Assembly (NCBI RefSeq): GCF_023243045.1
Contig: NZ_JALKFX010000033.1
Coordinates: 1 to 61,969 of the forward strand
DNA length: 61,969 bases
Direction of reading: 5' to 3'
DNA from: Frankia sp. AgB32
GTDB lineage: Bacteria; Actinomycetota; Actinomycetes; Frankiales; Frankiaceae
Below the pieces are notes generated by a model, which had not been told where the DNA came from, made no database searches, and saw only the letters and a program-made list of their open reading frames with translations. Both the position numbers and the translations under genes were made by a program. Shown in pieces: positions 45,302-54,255 of this stretch; within the stretch, counting starts at the first letter, position 1; each line of letters opens with the position of its first letter.

Positions 45302-45344
45302 CCCGCGGCCGCGGCCCGATCCCGGCCGGGACAAGGAGAGACAG

Positions 45345-46127
45345 ATGACGCAGGATGCGAAGGTCGCGCTGGTCACCGGCGGCACCAGCGGAATCGGGCT
45401 GGCGTCGGTGCGGCTGCTGGCCGAGCAGGGCCACCGGGTGTTCCTCTGCGCCCGCGACGAGCAGGCGGTCGCCAGCACCGTGAAGGAGCTGCGCGACGAC
45501 GGGCTCGACGTGGCTGGCAGCACCGCCGACGTGCGGTCCCGGGACGACATCAGGACGCTGGTCCGGTCCGCCGTGGACCGGTTCGGCCCGATCGACGTAC
45601 TGGTCAACAACGCGGGACGCAGCGGCGGCGGGGTGACCGCCGAGATCCCGGACGAACTGTGGTTCGACGTCATCGCCACCAATCTGCACAGCGTGTTCCT
45701 GGTGACCCGGGAGGTGTTGGGCGCGGGCGGCATGCGTGCGCGGCCCCGCGGGCGGATCATCAACATCGCCTCCACCGCGGGCAAGCAGGGCGTGGTGCTC
45801 GGCGCGCCGTACTCGGCGTCCAAGCACGGTGTCGTCGGGTTCACCAAGGCGCTGGGCAACGAGCTCGGACCGACCGGCATCACCGTCAACGCGGTCTGCC
45901 CCGGCTATGTGGAGACCCCGATGGCCGCGCGGGTCCGCCAGGGCTACGCGCAGGCGTGGGACACCGACGAGGACGCGGTCCTCGCGCGCTTCCACGCGAA
46001 GATCCCGCTCGGCCGCTACTCGACCCCGCAGGAGGTCGCCGGCCTGGTCGGCTACCTGGCCTCCGACCTGGCCGGTTCGATCACCGCGCAGGCACTGAAC
46101 GTCTGCGGCGGGCTGGGCAACTTCTGA
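45345..46127 (+). CDS. Polyketide C9 ketoreductase (ActIII/UrdD-type SDR)
   Basis: The 260-residue short-chain dehydrogenase has cofactor motif GGTSGIG, NNAGRSGGG, catalytic Tyr156 and Lys160 in PYSASKHGVVGFTKALG, and the C-terminus TAQALNVCGGLGN shared with ActIII. Near-identity of these segments to the actinorhodin ketoreductase indicates NADPH-dependent reduction of the C-9 ketone, which fixes the first-ring cyclisation. An AAGGAGAG site precedes ATG 45345. The position matches urdD. Confidence 0.92.
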   Translation: MTQDAKVALVTGGTSGIGLASVRLLAEQGHRVFLCARDEQAVASTVKELRDDGLDVAGSTADVRSRDDIRTLVRSAVDRFGPIDVLVNNAGRSGGGVTAEIPDELWFDVIATNLHSVFLVTREVLGAGGMRARPRGRIINIASTAGKQGVVLGAPYSASKHGVVGFTKALGNELGPTGITVNAVCPGYVETPMAARVRQGYAQAWDTDEDAVLARFHAKIPLGRYSTPQEVAGLVGYLASDLAGSITAQALNVCGGLGNF

Positions 46128-46177
46128 CGATCGCGGGCCGGTGACCTGGGCGGTGCCGGCGAAGAAGGGACAGGGCG

Positions 46178-47146
46178 ATGGCGAAGGACACCGCGGTGCG
46201 GGACAAGGCGAACGAACGCGAGGCCGAGCACGAGATCACCATCGAGGCGCCGGCGGCCGAGGTCTACCGGCTGCTGGCCGACGTGGAGAACTGGCCGCGG
46301 CTGTTCCCGCCGTCGGTCTACGTCGACCGCGTCGAGAGCGACGGCGACACCGAGCGGATCCGCATCTGGGCGACCGCGAACGGCGAGCCGAAGAACTGGA
46401 GCTCACGGCGGGTGCTCGACCGCGAAGGCCTGAAGATCACCTTCTGGCAGGAGGTGTCCGCGCCGCCGGTGGCCCAGATGCGCGGGACCTGGCTGATCGA
46501 GCCGCAGAGTCCACACCGGACCAGACTGCGGCTGCTGCACACCTTCCGCGCGGTCGACGACACGCCCGAGGGCCTGGCGTGGATCGAGCGCGCCGTGGAC
46601 GAGAACAGCCGGGCCGAACTGCCCGGCCTGAAGGCCGCCGTCGAACTCGCCACCGGCACCGCCGACCTGACCCTGTCGTTCACCGACTGGGTGCGCATCG
46701 AGGGCTCGGCCAAGGACGCCTACGACTTCGTCAACGAGGCCGACCAGTGGGAGCAGCGGCTGCCGCACGTCTCGTCCGTGCAGCTCACCGAGACCACGCC
46801 GGGTCTGCAGGTGCTGCGGATGGAGACGCTGACCCGGGACGGGTCGTCGCACGTCACCGAGTCGGTGCGGGTGTGCTTCCCGCACCGGCGGATCGTCTAC
46901 AAGCAGACCACGCTGCCGGCGCTGATGGATCTGCACACCGGCTACTGGGAGTTCGAGGAGAACCCGGCCGGTTTCACCACCGCCGTCTCCCAGCACACCG
47001 TGATCATCAAGCCGGAGAACATCGCGGCGGTCCTCGGCCCGCAGGCGGGTGTCGCCGAGGCCCGGACGTTCATCCGCGACGCGCTCGGCACGAACAGCCG
47101 CACCACCCTGGAGCACGCCCGGCGCCACGCGGAAGGGCGCCGCTGA
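46178..47146 (+). CDS. Didomain aromatase/cyclase (ActVII/UrdL-type)
   Basis: The 322-residue protein has two SRPBCC (START-like) domains: one from about residue 17 (EHEITIEAPAAEVYRLLADV, ENWPRLFPP) and one from about residue 168 (DWVRIEGSAKDAYDFVNEAD, QWEQRLPHV). Didomain aromatase/cyclases act on C9-reduced chains and form and aromatise the first ring, which fits the ketoreductase just upstream. The start is ATG 46178, preceded by AAGAAGGGAC. The position matches urdL/lanL/pgaL. Confidence 0.9.
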   Translation: MAKDTAVRDKANEREAEHEITIEAPAAEVYRLLADVENWPRLFPPSVYVDRVESDGDTERIRIWATANGEPKNWSSRRVLDREGLKITFWQEVSAPPVAQMRGTWLIEPQSPHRTRLRLLHTFRAVDDTPEGLAWIERAVDENSRAELPGLKAAVELATGTADLTLSFTDWVRIEGSAKDAYDFVNEADQWEQRLPHVSSVQLTETTPGLQVLRMETLTRDGSSHVTESVRVCFPHRRIVYKQTTLPALMDLHTGYWEFEENPAGFTTAVSQHTVIIKPENIAAVLGPQAGVAEARTFIRDALGTNSRTTLEHARRHAEGRR

Positions 47147-47148
47147 GC

Positions 47149-49221
47149 ATGGCCGCACCGGATCTCGACACCGACGTGCTCGTCGTCGGCGCGGGCCCGG
47201 CCGGGCTGCTGCTCGCCGGCGACCTCGCCGAGGCGGGGGTGCGGGTCACGGTGGTGGAGCAGCTCGTCGCGCCGACCACGCAGTCGCGCGCGTCGACCCT
47301 GCACGCCCGCACGATGACGCTGCTCGCCGAGCGTGGCATCCTCGGCCGGCTCGGGCAGCTCACCGGCGGCGGCCCGGGGCACTTCGGTGGCATCCGGCTC
47401 GATCTCACGGCGGCCGATCCCGCCCATCCCCACGCCGGGCAGTGGAAGTGCCCGCAGGCGCGGCTGGAGGCCGTGCTCGGGGCCCGGGCCGGCGAACTCG
47501 GCGTGCGGGTGCGCCGCGGGCAGCGGGCCACCGGGCTCGCCGCCGACGGTGACCGGGTGCGTCTCACCGTCCGGGCGGACGACGGCACGTCCGACCAGCT
47601 CAGCGCCCGCTACCTCGTCGGCTGCGACGGCGAGCGGAGCACCGTGCGCGAGCTGGCCGGGTTCGCCGTCACCGGGACCCCGGCGACGAAGGAGATGCTG
47701 CGCGCGGACGTGGCGGGCATCGACGTGCCGAACCGCCGGTTCGAACGGCTCGCGGGTGGCATGGCGACCGCGTCGCGTTGGCCCGACGGCAGCACCCGGG
47801 TGATGGTCCACCGGTACGGTGCGGCGGCGCGCCCCCGCGCCGTCGATCCCGACCTCGCCGAGGTCGCCGCGACCTGGGAGCAGGTCACCGGCGAGCGCAT
47901 CGGGCACGGCGTCCCGGTGTGGCTCAACGCCTTCGACAACACCACGCTGCAGGTCACCGAGTACCGGCGGGGACGTGTGCTGCTCGCGGGGGACGCCGCG
48001 CACCGGCAGATGCCGGTCGGCGGGCAGGCGCTGAACCTCGCCGTGCAGGACGCCGCCGCGCTCGGCGCGGCGCTCGTCGCGAGGCTGACCGGCCGCGGCG
48101 GCGAACCGGGCGACGAGGTGGGCGACGAGCCGCTCGACGGCTACCACCGGGCGCGTCACCCGATCGGCGCCCGCGCGCTGACCAACATCCAGGCGCAGGT
48201 CCTGCTGCTGCTCGGCGGGCCGGAGGTGGATCCGGTCCGGGAGCTGCTCGCGGAGCTGATGCGCCACGACGTCGCGCGGGCGCACCTGGCCGCGATGATC
48301 AGCGGTCTGCCGGGGCCGGACCGCGCCCACCGCCACCAGAGGGACGGCTCCGACCGTGCGTCACGACCCGACCGGGCCGAACCCGTCGCCGGGATCACGC
48401 GCGCCACTCACGGACAAGCCAGGGAGAGGATCAGGATGGGCAGGCTCACGGACACGACGGCGCTGGTGACCGGTTCCAGCCGGGGCATCGGCCGCGCCAC
48501 CGCGCTGCGGCTGGCGGCGGACGGCGCACTGGTCGCCGTGCACTACGCCACGAACGGCGACGCCGCGCGGGAGACCGTGGCGTTGATCGAGAAGGACGGC
48601 GGACGCGCGTTCGCCGTCCGCGCCGAGCTCGGCGTGCCGGGCGACGTGCACGAGCTGTTCCTCGGCCTGGAACGGGGACTGCGGGAACGCACCGGCGAGG
48701 CGGTACTCGACATCCTGGTGAACAACGCGGGCGCGACCACGCCGGCGGGGGTCGCCCCGGAGGAGGTCACCGCCGAGGAGCTCGACCGCCTGTTCGCGGT
48801 GAACGCCAGAGCGCCGTTCCTCATCGTGCAGCGCGCGCTCGGACTGCTGCGCGACGGCGGCCGGATCATCAACATCTCCTCCGGCCTCACCCGTTTCGCC
48901 AACCCCGAGCAGGTCGCCTACGCCATGACCAAGGGCGCGGTCGAGCAGATCACCCTGCACTTCGCCCGCCACCTCGCCTCCCGGGGCATCACCGTGAACA
49001 CCGTCGCCCCGGGGATCACGAACAACGGCAGCCCGCTGTTCGACATCCCCGAGGCCGTCGAGCAGATGGCGCGCCTGTCGGCGTTCGGACGGGTCGGCGA
49101 CGCCTCCGACGTCGCCGACGTGGTCGCGTTTCTGGCCAGCCGGGACGGCCGCTGGGTCACCGGATCCTTCGTCGACGCCAGCGGCGGCACCCTGCTCGGC
49201 GCGGCGGGCGGAGCCGCGTGA
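47149..49221 (+). CDS. Fused FAD monooxygenase/SDR reductase (UrdM/PgaM-type)
   Basis: This single 690-residue frame joins two enzymes. Residues 1-400 are a class A FAD monooxygenase ([53 protein letters not shown]). Residues 430-690 are a short-chain dehydrogenase (ALVTGSSRGIGRATALRLA; NNAG; Tyr and Lys in AYAMTKGAVEQ). They are linked by about 30 Arg/Asp-rich residues. UrdM and PgaM of angucycline pathways have the same fusion; in PgaM the reductase is also made separately from an internal start. Here Met430 (48436) has a strong ribosome binding site, so the same may hold. The expected role is late hydroxylation and ketoreduction of the angucycline core. Confidence 0.88.
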   Translation: MAAPDLDTDVLVVGAGPAGLLLAGDLAEAGVRVTVVEQLVAPTTQSRASTLHARTMTLLAERGILGRLGQLTGGGPGHFGGIRLDLTAADPAHPHAGQWKCPQARLEAVLGARAGELGVRVRRGQRATGLAADGDRVRLTVRADDGTSDQLSARYLVGCDGERSTVRELAGFAVTGTPATKEMLRADVAGIDVPNRRFERLAGGMATASRWPDGSTRVMVHRYGAAARPRAVDPDLAEVAATWEQVTGERIGHGVPVWLNAFDNTTLQVTEYRRGRVLLAGDAAHRQMPVGGQALNLAVQDAAALGAALVARLTGRGGEPGDEVGDEPLDGYHRARHPIGARALTNIQAQVLLLLGGPEVDPVRELLAELMRHDVARAHLAAMISGLPGPDRAHRHQRDGSDRASRPDRAEPVAGITRATHGQARERIRMGRLTDTTALVTGSSRGIGRATALRLAADGALVAVHYATNGDAARETVALIEKDGGRAFAVRAELGVPGDVHELFLGLERGLRERTGEAVLDILVNNAGATTPAGVAPEEVTAEELDRLFAVNARAPFLIVQRALGLLRDGGRIINISSGLTRFANPEQVAYAMTKGAVEQITLHFARHLASRGITVNTVAPGITNNGSPLFDIPEAVEQMARLSAFGRVGDASDVADVVAFLASRDGRWVTGSFVDASGGTLLGAAGGAA
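48421..48438 (+). promoter_or_regulatory. Internal ribosome binding site for a free SDR subunit
   Basis: AGGGAGAGGA (48421-48430) lies 5 nt before an in-frame ATG at 48436, which is exactly the natural start of a short-chain dehydrogenase (MGRLTDTTALVTGSSRGIG). Such a site has no purpose in a simple fusion, so it supports separate production of the reductase domain. Confidence 0.65.
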
Positions 49222-50789
49222 TGACCACCGGACCGCACCTGGTCGCGTTCGCGGACCGGCTCACCGAGTTGGACGAGCGCAAGGAACTCGCCAGATCGGG
49301 ACCCGATCCCGGCGCGACCGAACGTCAGCACGCCAAAGGCAAACTCACCACCCGCGAGCGCATCGACCTGCTGCTCGACCCCGGCACCTTCGTCGAGGTC
49401 GAGCCGCTGCGGCGCCATCGCGCCACGGGCTTCGGGCTGGAGACGCGCCGGCCGTACACCGACGGCGTCGTGACCGGTTGGGGACGGGTCGAGGGGCGGA
49501 CAGTCTTCGTCTACGCGCACGACTTCCGCATCTTCGGCGGCGCCCTCGGCGAGGCGCACGCGCAGAAGATCCACAAGATCATGGATCTGGCGATCAGCGC
49601 CGGCGCACCGTTGGTCTCCCTGAACGACGGCGCGGGCGCCCGCATCCAGGAAGGCGTCTCGGCCCTCGCCGGCTACGGCGGCATCTTCCGCCGCAACACC
49701 CGCGCCTCCGGCGTGATCCCCCAGATCAGCGTGATGCTGGGCCCGTGCGCGGGCGGCGCGGCGTACTCGCCGGCCCTGACCGACTTCGTGTTCGTGGTGC
49801 GGGGCGTCTCCCAGATGTTCATCACCGGGCCGGACGTCGTGCGCGCGGTGACCGGCGAGGACGTCGGCCACGACGGGCTCGGCGGCGCCGACGTGCACGC
49901 CGCGGTGTCCGGCGTGGCGCACTTCGTGCACGACGACGAGCAGACCTGCCTCACCGACGTGCGCCACCTGCTGTCGCTGCTGCCCGCCAACAACCGCGAG
50001 CTGCCGCCGGCACGCCCCGGCGACCCACCCGACCGACGCACCGACACGCTGCCGGACCTGGTGCCGCTCGACGGCAACAAGGCGTACGACATCCGCGACG
50101 TCATCGCCGAGATCGTCGACGACGGCGATTTCCTGGAGATCCACGAGCACTGGGCGCGCAACGTGGTCTGCGCGCTGACCCGCCTCGACGGCCAGGTCGT
50201 CGGCGTCCTGGCGAGCCAGCCCGCGGCGCTGGCCGGCGTCCTGGACATCAGCGCCAGCGAGAAGGGCGCGCGGTTCGTGCAGTTCTGCGACGCGTTCAAC
50301 ATCCCGCTGCTGACGCTCGTGGACGTGCCCGGGTTCCTGCCCGGCGTCGACCAGGAGCACCAGGGAATCATCCGGCACGGCGCGAAGCTGCTCTACGCCT
50401 ACTGCAACGCCACCGTCCCGCGGATCTCGGTGGTGCTGCGCAAGGCGTACGGCGGGGCGTACATCGTGATGGACTCGCTGTCGATCGGCGCCGACCTGGC
50501 GCTGGCCTGGCCCAGCAACGAGATCGCCGTGATGGGCGCGGAGGCCGCCGCCGACATCGTCTTCCGCCGCGAGATCGCCGCCGCCGAGGACCCGTCGGCG
50601 ATCCGTGATCTGAAGATCAAGGAGTATCGGGAGGAGCTCGTCCACCCGTACCACGCCGCCGAACGTGGGCTCATCGACGACGTGATCGACCCGCGGGACA
50701 CCCGCCACGCCCTCGTCCGCGCCTTCGCGATGCTCCAGCGCAAGGACTCCGACCTTCCCCGCCGCAAGCACGGCAACCCGCCACAGTGA
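49221..50789 (+). CDS. Acyl-CoA carboxylase carboxyltransferase (beta) subunit
   Basis: The 522-residue carboxyltransferase of the PccB/AccD type has two crotonase-fold halves: GVVTGWGRVEGRTVFVYAHD with FGGALGEAHAQKIHKIMDLA, and GVLASQPAALAGVLDISASE with RFVQFCDAFNIPLLTLVDVP GFLPG. It transfers carboxyl from biotin to acetyl- or propionyl-CoA, giving malonyl- or methylmalonyl-CoA as polyketide building block. No biotin-carrying alpha subunit is nearby, so the genomic one must be used. ATG 49221 overlaps the previous stop by one base (TGATG). Such genes occur in many angucycline clusters (for example jadomycin). Confidence 0.9.
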   Translation: MTTGPHLVAFADRLTELDERKELARSGPDPGATERQHAKGKLTTRERIDLLLDPGTFVEVEPLRRHRATGFGLETRRPYTDGVVTGWGRVEGRTVFVYAHDFRIFGGALGEAHAQKIHKIMDLAISAGAPLVSLNDGAGARIQEGVSALAGYGGIFRRNTRASGVIPQISVMLGPCAGGAAYSPALTDFVFVVRGVSQMFITGPDVVRAVTGEDVGHDGLGGADVHAAVSGVAHFVHDDEQTCLTDVRHLLSLLPANNRELPPARPGDPPDRRTDTLPDLVPLDGNKAYDIRDVIAEIVDDGDFLEIHEHWARNVVCALTRLDGQVVGVLASQPAALAGVLDISASEKGARFVQFCDAFNIPLLTLVDVPGFLPGVDQEHQGIIRHGAKLLYAYCNATVPRISVVLRKAYGGAYIVMDSLSIGADLALAWPSNEIAVMGAEAAADIVFRREIAAAEDPSAIRDLKIKEYREELVHPYHAAERGLIDDVIDPRDTRHALVRAFAMLQRKDSDLPRRKHGNPPQ

Positions 50790-50995
50790 CCGCCGGGCCG
50801 CCGTTCGTCCTGCGCGTCACGAAGGGCCGGCCGGACCCGACCGAGCTCGCCGCGCTGGTCGCCGTGCTGGCGGCTCTGGCCCGCCGGGCCGACGTGGACG
50901 CCCGCGCCGCGCCCGCCGACGCGGCGGCGCGCTGGGCGCGCCTCGAACGCCGGCCCGCCCATGCCGACCCCCGCGCCTGGACGACGGCGCCCTGA
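50786..50995 (+). CDS. Acyl-CoA carboxylase epsilon subunit
   Basis: The 69-residue protein starts VLRVTKGRPDPTELAALVAV with an Ala-rich helix and ends with a Trp-containing tail (AAARWARLERRP). This is the small AccE/PccE subunit that stabilises actinobacterial acyl-CoA carboxylase complexes. The GTG start overlaps the beta subunit stop by 4 bp, so the two are coupled. Confidence 0.8.
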   Translation: MTAGPPFVLRVTKGRPDPTELAALVAVLAALARRADVDARAAPADAAARWARLERRPAHADPRAWTTAP

Positions 50996-51061
50996 CCCCG
51001 CGCCGGCGTGGCGAGTGCACCGATCCCCGACGAGTAGGCACACCGACGAGGAGACAGCGAG

Positions 51062-52063
51062 ATGGACGTCGGACTGCTGTTCGACCTGCGTAACCCCGCG
51101 CAGTGGGAACGCCCGTGGGCCCGGCACTACGCCCGGGCGCTGGAACTGTGCGAGGAGGCCGACCTGCGGGGCGCGGGCGGCGTGTGGTTCACCGAACACC
51201 ACCTGTTCGACGACGGTTATCTGCCCCAACCCCTGACCTTCGCGGCAGCCGCCGCGGCCCGCACCCGCCGGGTGCGCATCGGCACCTCCGTCCTGCTGCC
51301 CGCGCTGCGCCGTCCGGCCCAGCTCGCCGAGGAGGCCGCCCAGGTCGACCTCATCAGCGGCGGACGCCTCGAGCTCGGCTTCGGCGCCGGCTACCGGGTC
51401 CCCGAGTACGCCCTGTTCGACGTCCCGTTCGAGCGCCGGTTCTCCCGCACCGCCGAGGTGATCCAGCAGGTCCGGCGGCTGTGGGAGGACGGCGGGGTCA
51501 CGCCTGGCCCGCTGCAGCGGCCGGTGCCGCTGTGGGGCGGGTTCTACCGGCCCCGCGGCGCCCGGCTCGCCGGCCGACTCGGCCTCGGCCTGCTGCACAT
51601 CTCCCACGAGATCTTCCCGCACTACCTGCGGGGCCTCGAGGAGGGCGGGCACGACCCGGCCCGCGCCGAGGTCTCCGACCTGCTGCCCGTCATGCTCGCG
51701 GACGACCCCGACGCCGCGTGGCCGCGGGTCGCCCCGCATCTCGCGCACCAGCTGAACTCCTACCGCCAGCTCTCGGTCCAGGGCACCGACCAGCCGGCGC
51801 CGCCGCTGCTGCGGCCCGAGGAGCTGCGCCACCGCGGCGCCGACGGCCCGTGGGGCGCCCTGGAGATCCTCACCCCGGAGCAGGCCGCCGCCCGCATCCA
51901 CGAGCGCGCCGCCGGCCTGCCACTGCGCCACCTGATCTTCTGGACGAGTATCGCCGGCATGCCGGACGACCTCGTCGTGCGCAACATCGAGCTGGTCAGC
52001 GAGGCGCTGCCGCCGCTGCTGGCGCGGGCGTTCGCGGCGGACCCGGTCCCGACCGGTGGCTGA
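51062..52063 (+). CDS. Luciferase-like (LLM) oxidoreductase, first copy
   Basis: The 333-residue TIM-barrel enzyme of the bacterial luciferase family has GVWFTEHHLFDDGY, VRIGTSVLLPALRRPAQLAE, and DLISGGRLELGFGAGYRVPE. Members use reduced FMN or F420 as a diffusible cofactor for oxygenation, Baeyer-Villiger type or reduction reactions. The TEHH motif leans towards an FMN-dependent monooxygenase. It starts 66 bp after the carboxylase pair with GAGGAGACAG upstream, and is probably a tailoring enzyme of the polyketide. Confidence 0.8.
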   Translation: MDVGLLFDLRNPAQWERPWARHYARALELCEEADLRGAGGVWFTEHHLFDDGYLPQPLTFAAAAAARTRRVRIGTSVLLPALRRPAQLAEEAAQVDLISGGRLELGFGAGYRVPEYALFDVPFERRFSRTAEVIQQVRRLWEDGGVTPGPLQRPVPLWGGFYRPRGARLAGRLGLGLLHISHEIFPHYLRGLEEGGHDPARAEVSDLLPVMLADDPDAAWPRVAPHLAHQLNSYRQLSVQGTDQPAPPLLRPEELRHRGADGPWGALEILTPEQAAARIHERAAGLPLRHLIFWTSIAGMPDDLVVRNIELVSEALPPLLARAFAADPVPTGG

Positions 52064-53285
52064 ACGGACCGCCGCCACCGCCGCCGCCACCACCGCCGCC
52101 GCCACCACCGCCGCCGCCGCCGGCGCACCCTCGGGCCTGCTGCCCGTCCTGTCGGGCAACATGATTCTCGACGCGCTCGAGGTGTCGATCGTCCTGCTCG
52201 CGCTGCCCGTCGTCGGCGCCGACCTGCACGCGTCGCTGTGGACCGTGCAGTGGCTGATGAGCGGGTTCGCGCTGGGGTTTGCGGCGATGCTGCTGCCCGG
52301 CCCGGCCCTCGCCGCCCGGTGGGGCCGGCGCCGCACGTATCTGGCGGCGTTGCTGGTGTTCGCGCTCGCCTCGCTGGTCGGCGGTCTCGGCAACGGCATC
52401 GTCGTGCTGGTCGCGGCACGGGTCGTCAAGGGTGGCTGCGCGGCCCTGACCGCTCCGGCCGGGCTGGCGGTGATCAGCACCGCCTACCCGCAGGGCGCCC
52501 GGCAGCGGCGGGCCGTCTCGACCTACTCGATGTTCGGCGCCGCCGGCTTCACCTGCGGCCTGGTCCTTTCGGTGCTCCTGCTGCGGGCCGGCTGGCGCTG
52601 GGTGTTCCTGTTTCCCGCGCCGGTGGCGCTGGTGCTGCTGGGCCTGGCCTGGGCGGCGGTGCCCCGCGACGAGGCCGCCGCGGCACCGCGGATCACGCTG
52701 TCGGTGCTGCGCCACGGTGCGCTGGCCCGCAGCGCGATCGGTGCCGCCACCCTCAACGGCGCCTACGTCAGCCTGCTCGTGCTGGTCTCCGCGCGGCTGG
52801 ACGCCCACGGCTGGCCGGCGTGGCGGATCGCGCTGGGCCTGCTGCCCGCCTGCGTGCCGCTGATGGTCTGTGTGCCGTTCGCCGCCGGGCTCGTCGCGCG
52901 GTTCGGCACGGCCCGGCTCGTGGCGGCCGGCGCGGTCGCGACGTTCGCCGGCGAGCTGCTCGCGCTGGCCCGGGGCCTGCCCGGGGCCTACCTCGACACC
53001 ACACTGCCGGTCCTGCTGCTGGTGGAGGCGGGTTTCGTGCTGTCGTTCGCGGCGCTGAACATGCAGGCCGTCTCGGCCGTGCCGGCCGCACTGCGTCCGG
53101 TCGCCGTGCCGGTGTACCAGACGGCGGTGCAGCTCGGTGGGGTGATCATGCTGCCGCTGGTGACCGCGCTGGCGAGCGGGCACGCCGGACGGCGGCCCCT
53201 GCTGGCCGTCGCCGCGGCCGGCCTCGTCGGCGTCGCGGCCGCGCTCGGCGGGCGCCGCCCGGACCCGCGCGAGGCTCCGTCCTGA
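52056..53285 (+). CDS. MFS transporter, first copy
   Basis: The 409-residue membrane protein has about 12 hydrophobic segments, with ILDALEVSIVLLALPVVGAD (DHA-type motif), ARWGRRRTYLAALLVFALAS (motif A region) and TAPAGLAVISTAYPQGARQR. It probably exports the polyketide by proton antiport. The GTG start overlaps the previous gene by 8 bp. Its first 24 residues are almost only Ala and Thr, encoded by a GCC/ACC repeat; a later start inside the repeat cannot be excluded. Confidence 0.8.
   Translation: MAERTAATAAATTAAATTAAAAGAPSGLLPVLSGNMILDALEVSIVLLALPVVGADLHASLWTVQWLMSGFALGFAAMLLPGPALAARWGRRRTYLAALLVFALASLVGGLGNGIVVLVAARVVKGGCAALTAPAGLAVISTAYPQGARQRRAVSTYSMFGAAGFTCGLVLSVLLLRAGWRWVFLFPAPVALVLLGLAWAAVPRDEAAAAPRITLSVLRHGALARSAIGAATLNGAYVSLLVLVSARLDAHGWPAWRIALGLLPACVPLMVCVPFAAGLVARFGTARLVAAGAVATFAGELLALARGLPGAYLDTTLPVLLLVEAGFVLSFAALNMQAVSAVPAALRPVAVPVYQTAVQLGGVIMLPLVTALASGHAGRRPLLAVAAAGLVGVAAALGGRRPDPREAPS
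52068..52121 (+). repeat. GCC/ACC trinucleotide repeat at the MFS gene start
   Basis: Eighteen consecutive codons are GCC, ACC or a final GGC, forming an in-frame trinucleotide microsatellite. Slippage here would change the length of the N-terminus without shifting the frame. Confidence 0.8.
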
Positions 53286-53373
53286 CCGACCACCGTACCC
53301 GTGCCCGCACCCGTGCCCTGGTCCCGGGCCGATCCGCGGGCAGGTCTCCCCACCGAAGCCTGGAGGTGTCCCT

Positions 53374-54255
53374 GTGACGTCCATCCACGACCGCCCGTTC
53401 CGCTTCGGGCTGTGCGTGTTCACCCCGACCAGCCGCGCCGAGTGGATCGCGAAGGCGCGCGCGGCGGAGGACCTCGGCTACGACGTCCTGTCGGTGTCCG
53501 ACCATCTCGGCATGCCGGCTCCGGTGCCGACGCTGCTGCTCGCGGCGGAGGCGACCGAACGCATCCGCCTCGGCACGCTCGTGCTCAACACGACGCTCTA
53601 CGAGCCGACGGTGCTGGCCCGCGACCTCGCCGCCGTCGACCGCTACTCCGGGGGTCGCCTGGAGATCGGCCTCGGCGCGGGCTACGACCGGGCCCAGTTC
53701 GACGCGGCGGGCCTGCCGTGGACGCCGCCGTCGGAACGGACCCGGAAGCTGGAGCGCACCGTCGCGGAGCTGCGCCGGGCCGCTCGCGGTGACCACCACG
53801 CGGTGTTCGAGCAGGCCGGCGGGCCGCCGCTGCTCGTCGCCGGCCGCGGCGACCGGGTGCTGCGGCTGGCGGCCGAACAGGCCGACGTCATCGCGTTCAC
53901 CGGAACCGCCGCGGTCCGCGACGGCGACGGACTGCGGCTCGGTGACCCGGCCGAGATCGCCGGCCGGATCCGTTACGTCCACGGTCTGCTCGGCGAGCGG
54001 ATCAGCGACGTGGAGCTGAACATCCCGATCCACCGCGTGCTGGCTGCCGGCGGCGCCCCGGTCAGCGACGTCTGGCGCAACGAGCTCGACCTCACCCCCG
54101 ACGACCTGGCCGAACTTCCGTCGGTACTCGTCGGGAGCCCCGCGGAGTGCGCCGAGCGGCTGCGCGAGCGCCGCAAGGACCTCGGGTTGACCTACTACTC
54201 GGTGCTGGAGCCGGAGATGGAGTCGTTCGCCCCCGTCCTCGAGGCGTTGCGGTGA
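53374..54255 (+). CDS. Luciferase-like (LLM) F420-type oxidoreductase, second copy
   Basis: The 293-residue LLM enzyme has DVLSVSDHLGMPAPVPTLLL, RIRLGTLVLNTTLYEPTVLA, RYSGGRLEIGLGAGYDRAQF and a conserved end with LVGSPAECAERLRERR. The SDHL and LGAGYD motifs resemble actinobacterial F420-dependent oxidoreductases. It probably reduces or oxidises a late intermediate with F420. GGAGGTGT precedes the GTG start at 53374. The gene overlaps the P450 gene by 4 bp (GTGA). Confidence 0.8.
   Translation: MTSIHDRPFRFGLCVFTPTSRAEWIAKARAAEDLGYDVLSVSDHLGMPAPVPTLLLAAEATERIRLGTLVLNTTLYEPTVLARDLAAVDRYSGGRLEIGLGAGYDRAQFDAAGLPWTPPSERTRKLERTVAELRRAARGDHHAVFEQAGGPPLLVAGRGDRVLRLAAEQADVIAFTGTAAVRDGDGLRLGDPAEIAGRIRYVHGLLGERISDVELNIPIHRVLAAGGAPVSDVWRNELDLTPDDLAELPSVLVGSPAECAERLRERRKDLGLTYYSVLEPEMESFAPVLEALR

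Noticed and set aside
47778-49220. In-frame upstream extension of the carboxylase beta subunit gene
   Set aside because: It overlaps the fused oxygenase-reductase in another frame and is Arg-rich; the natural start is ATG 49221.
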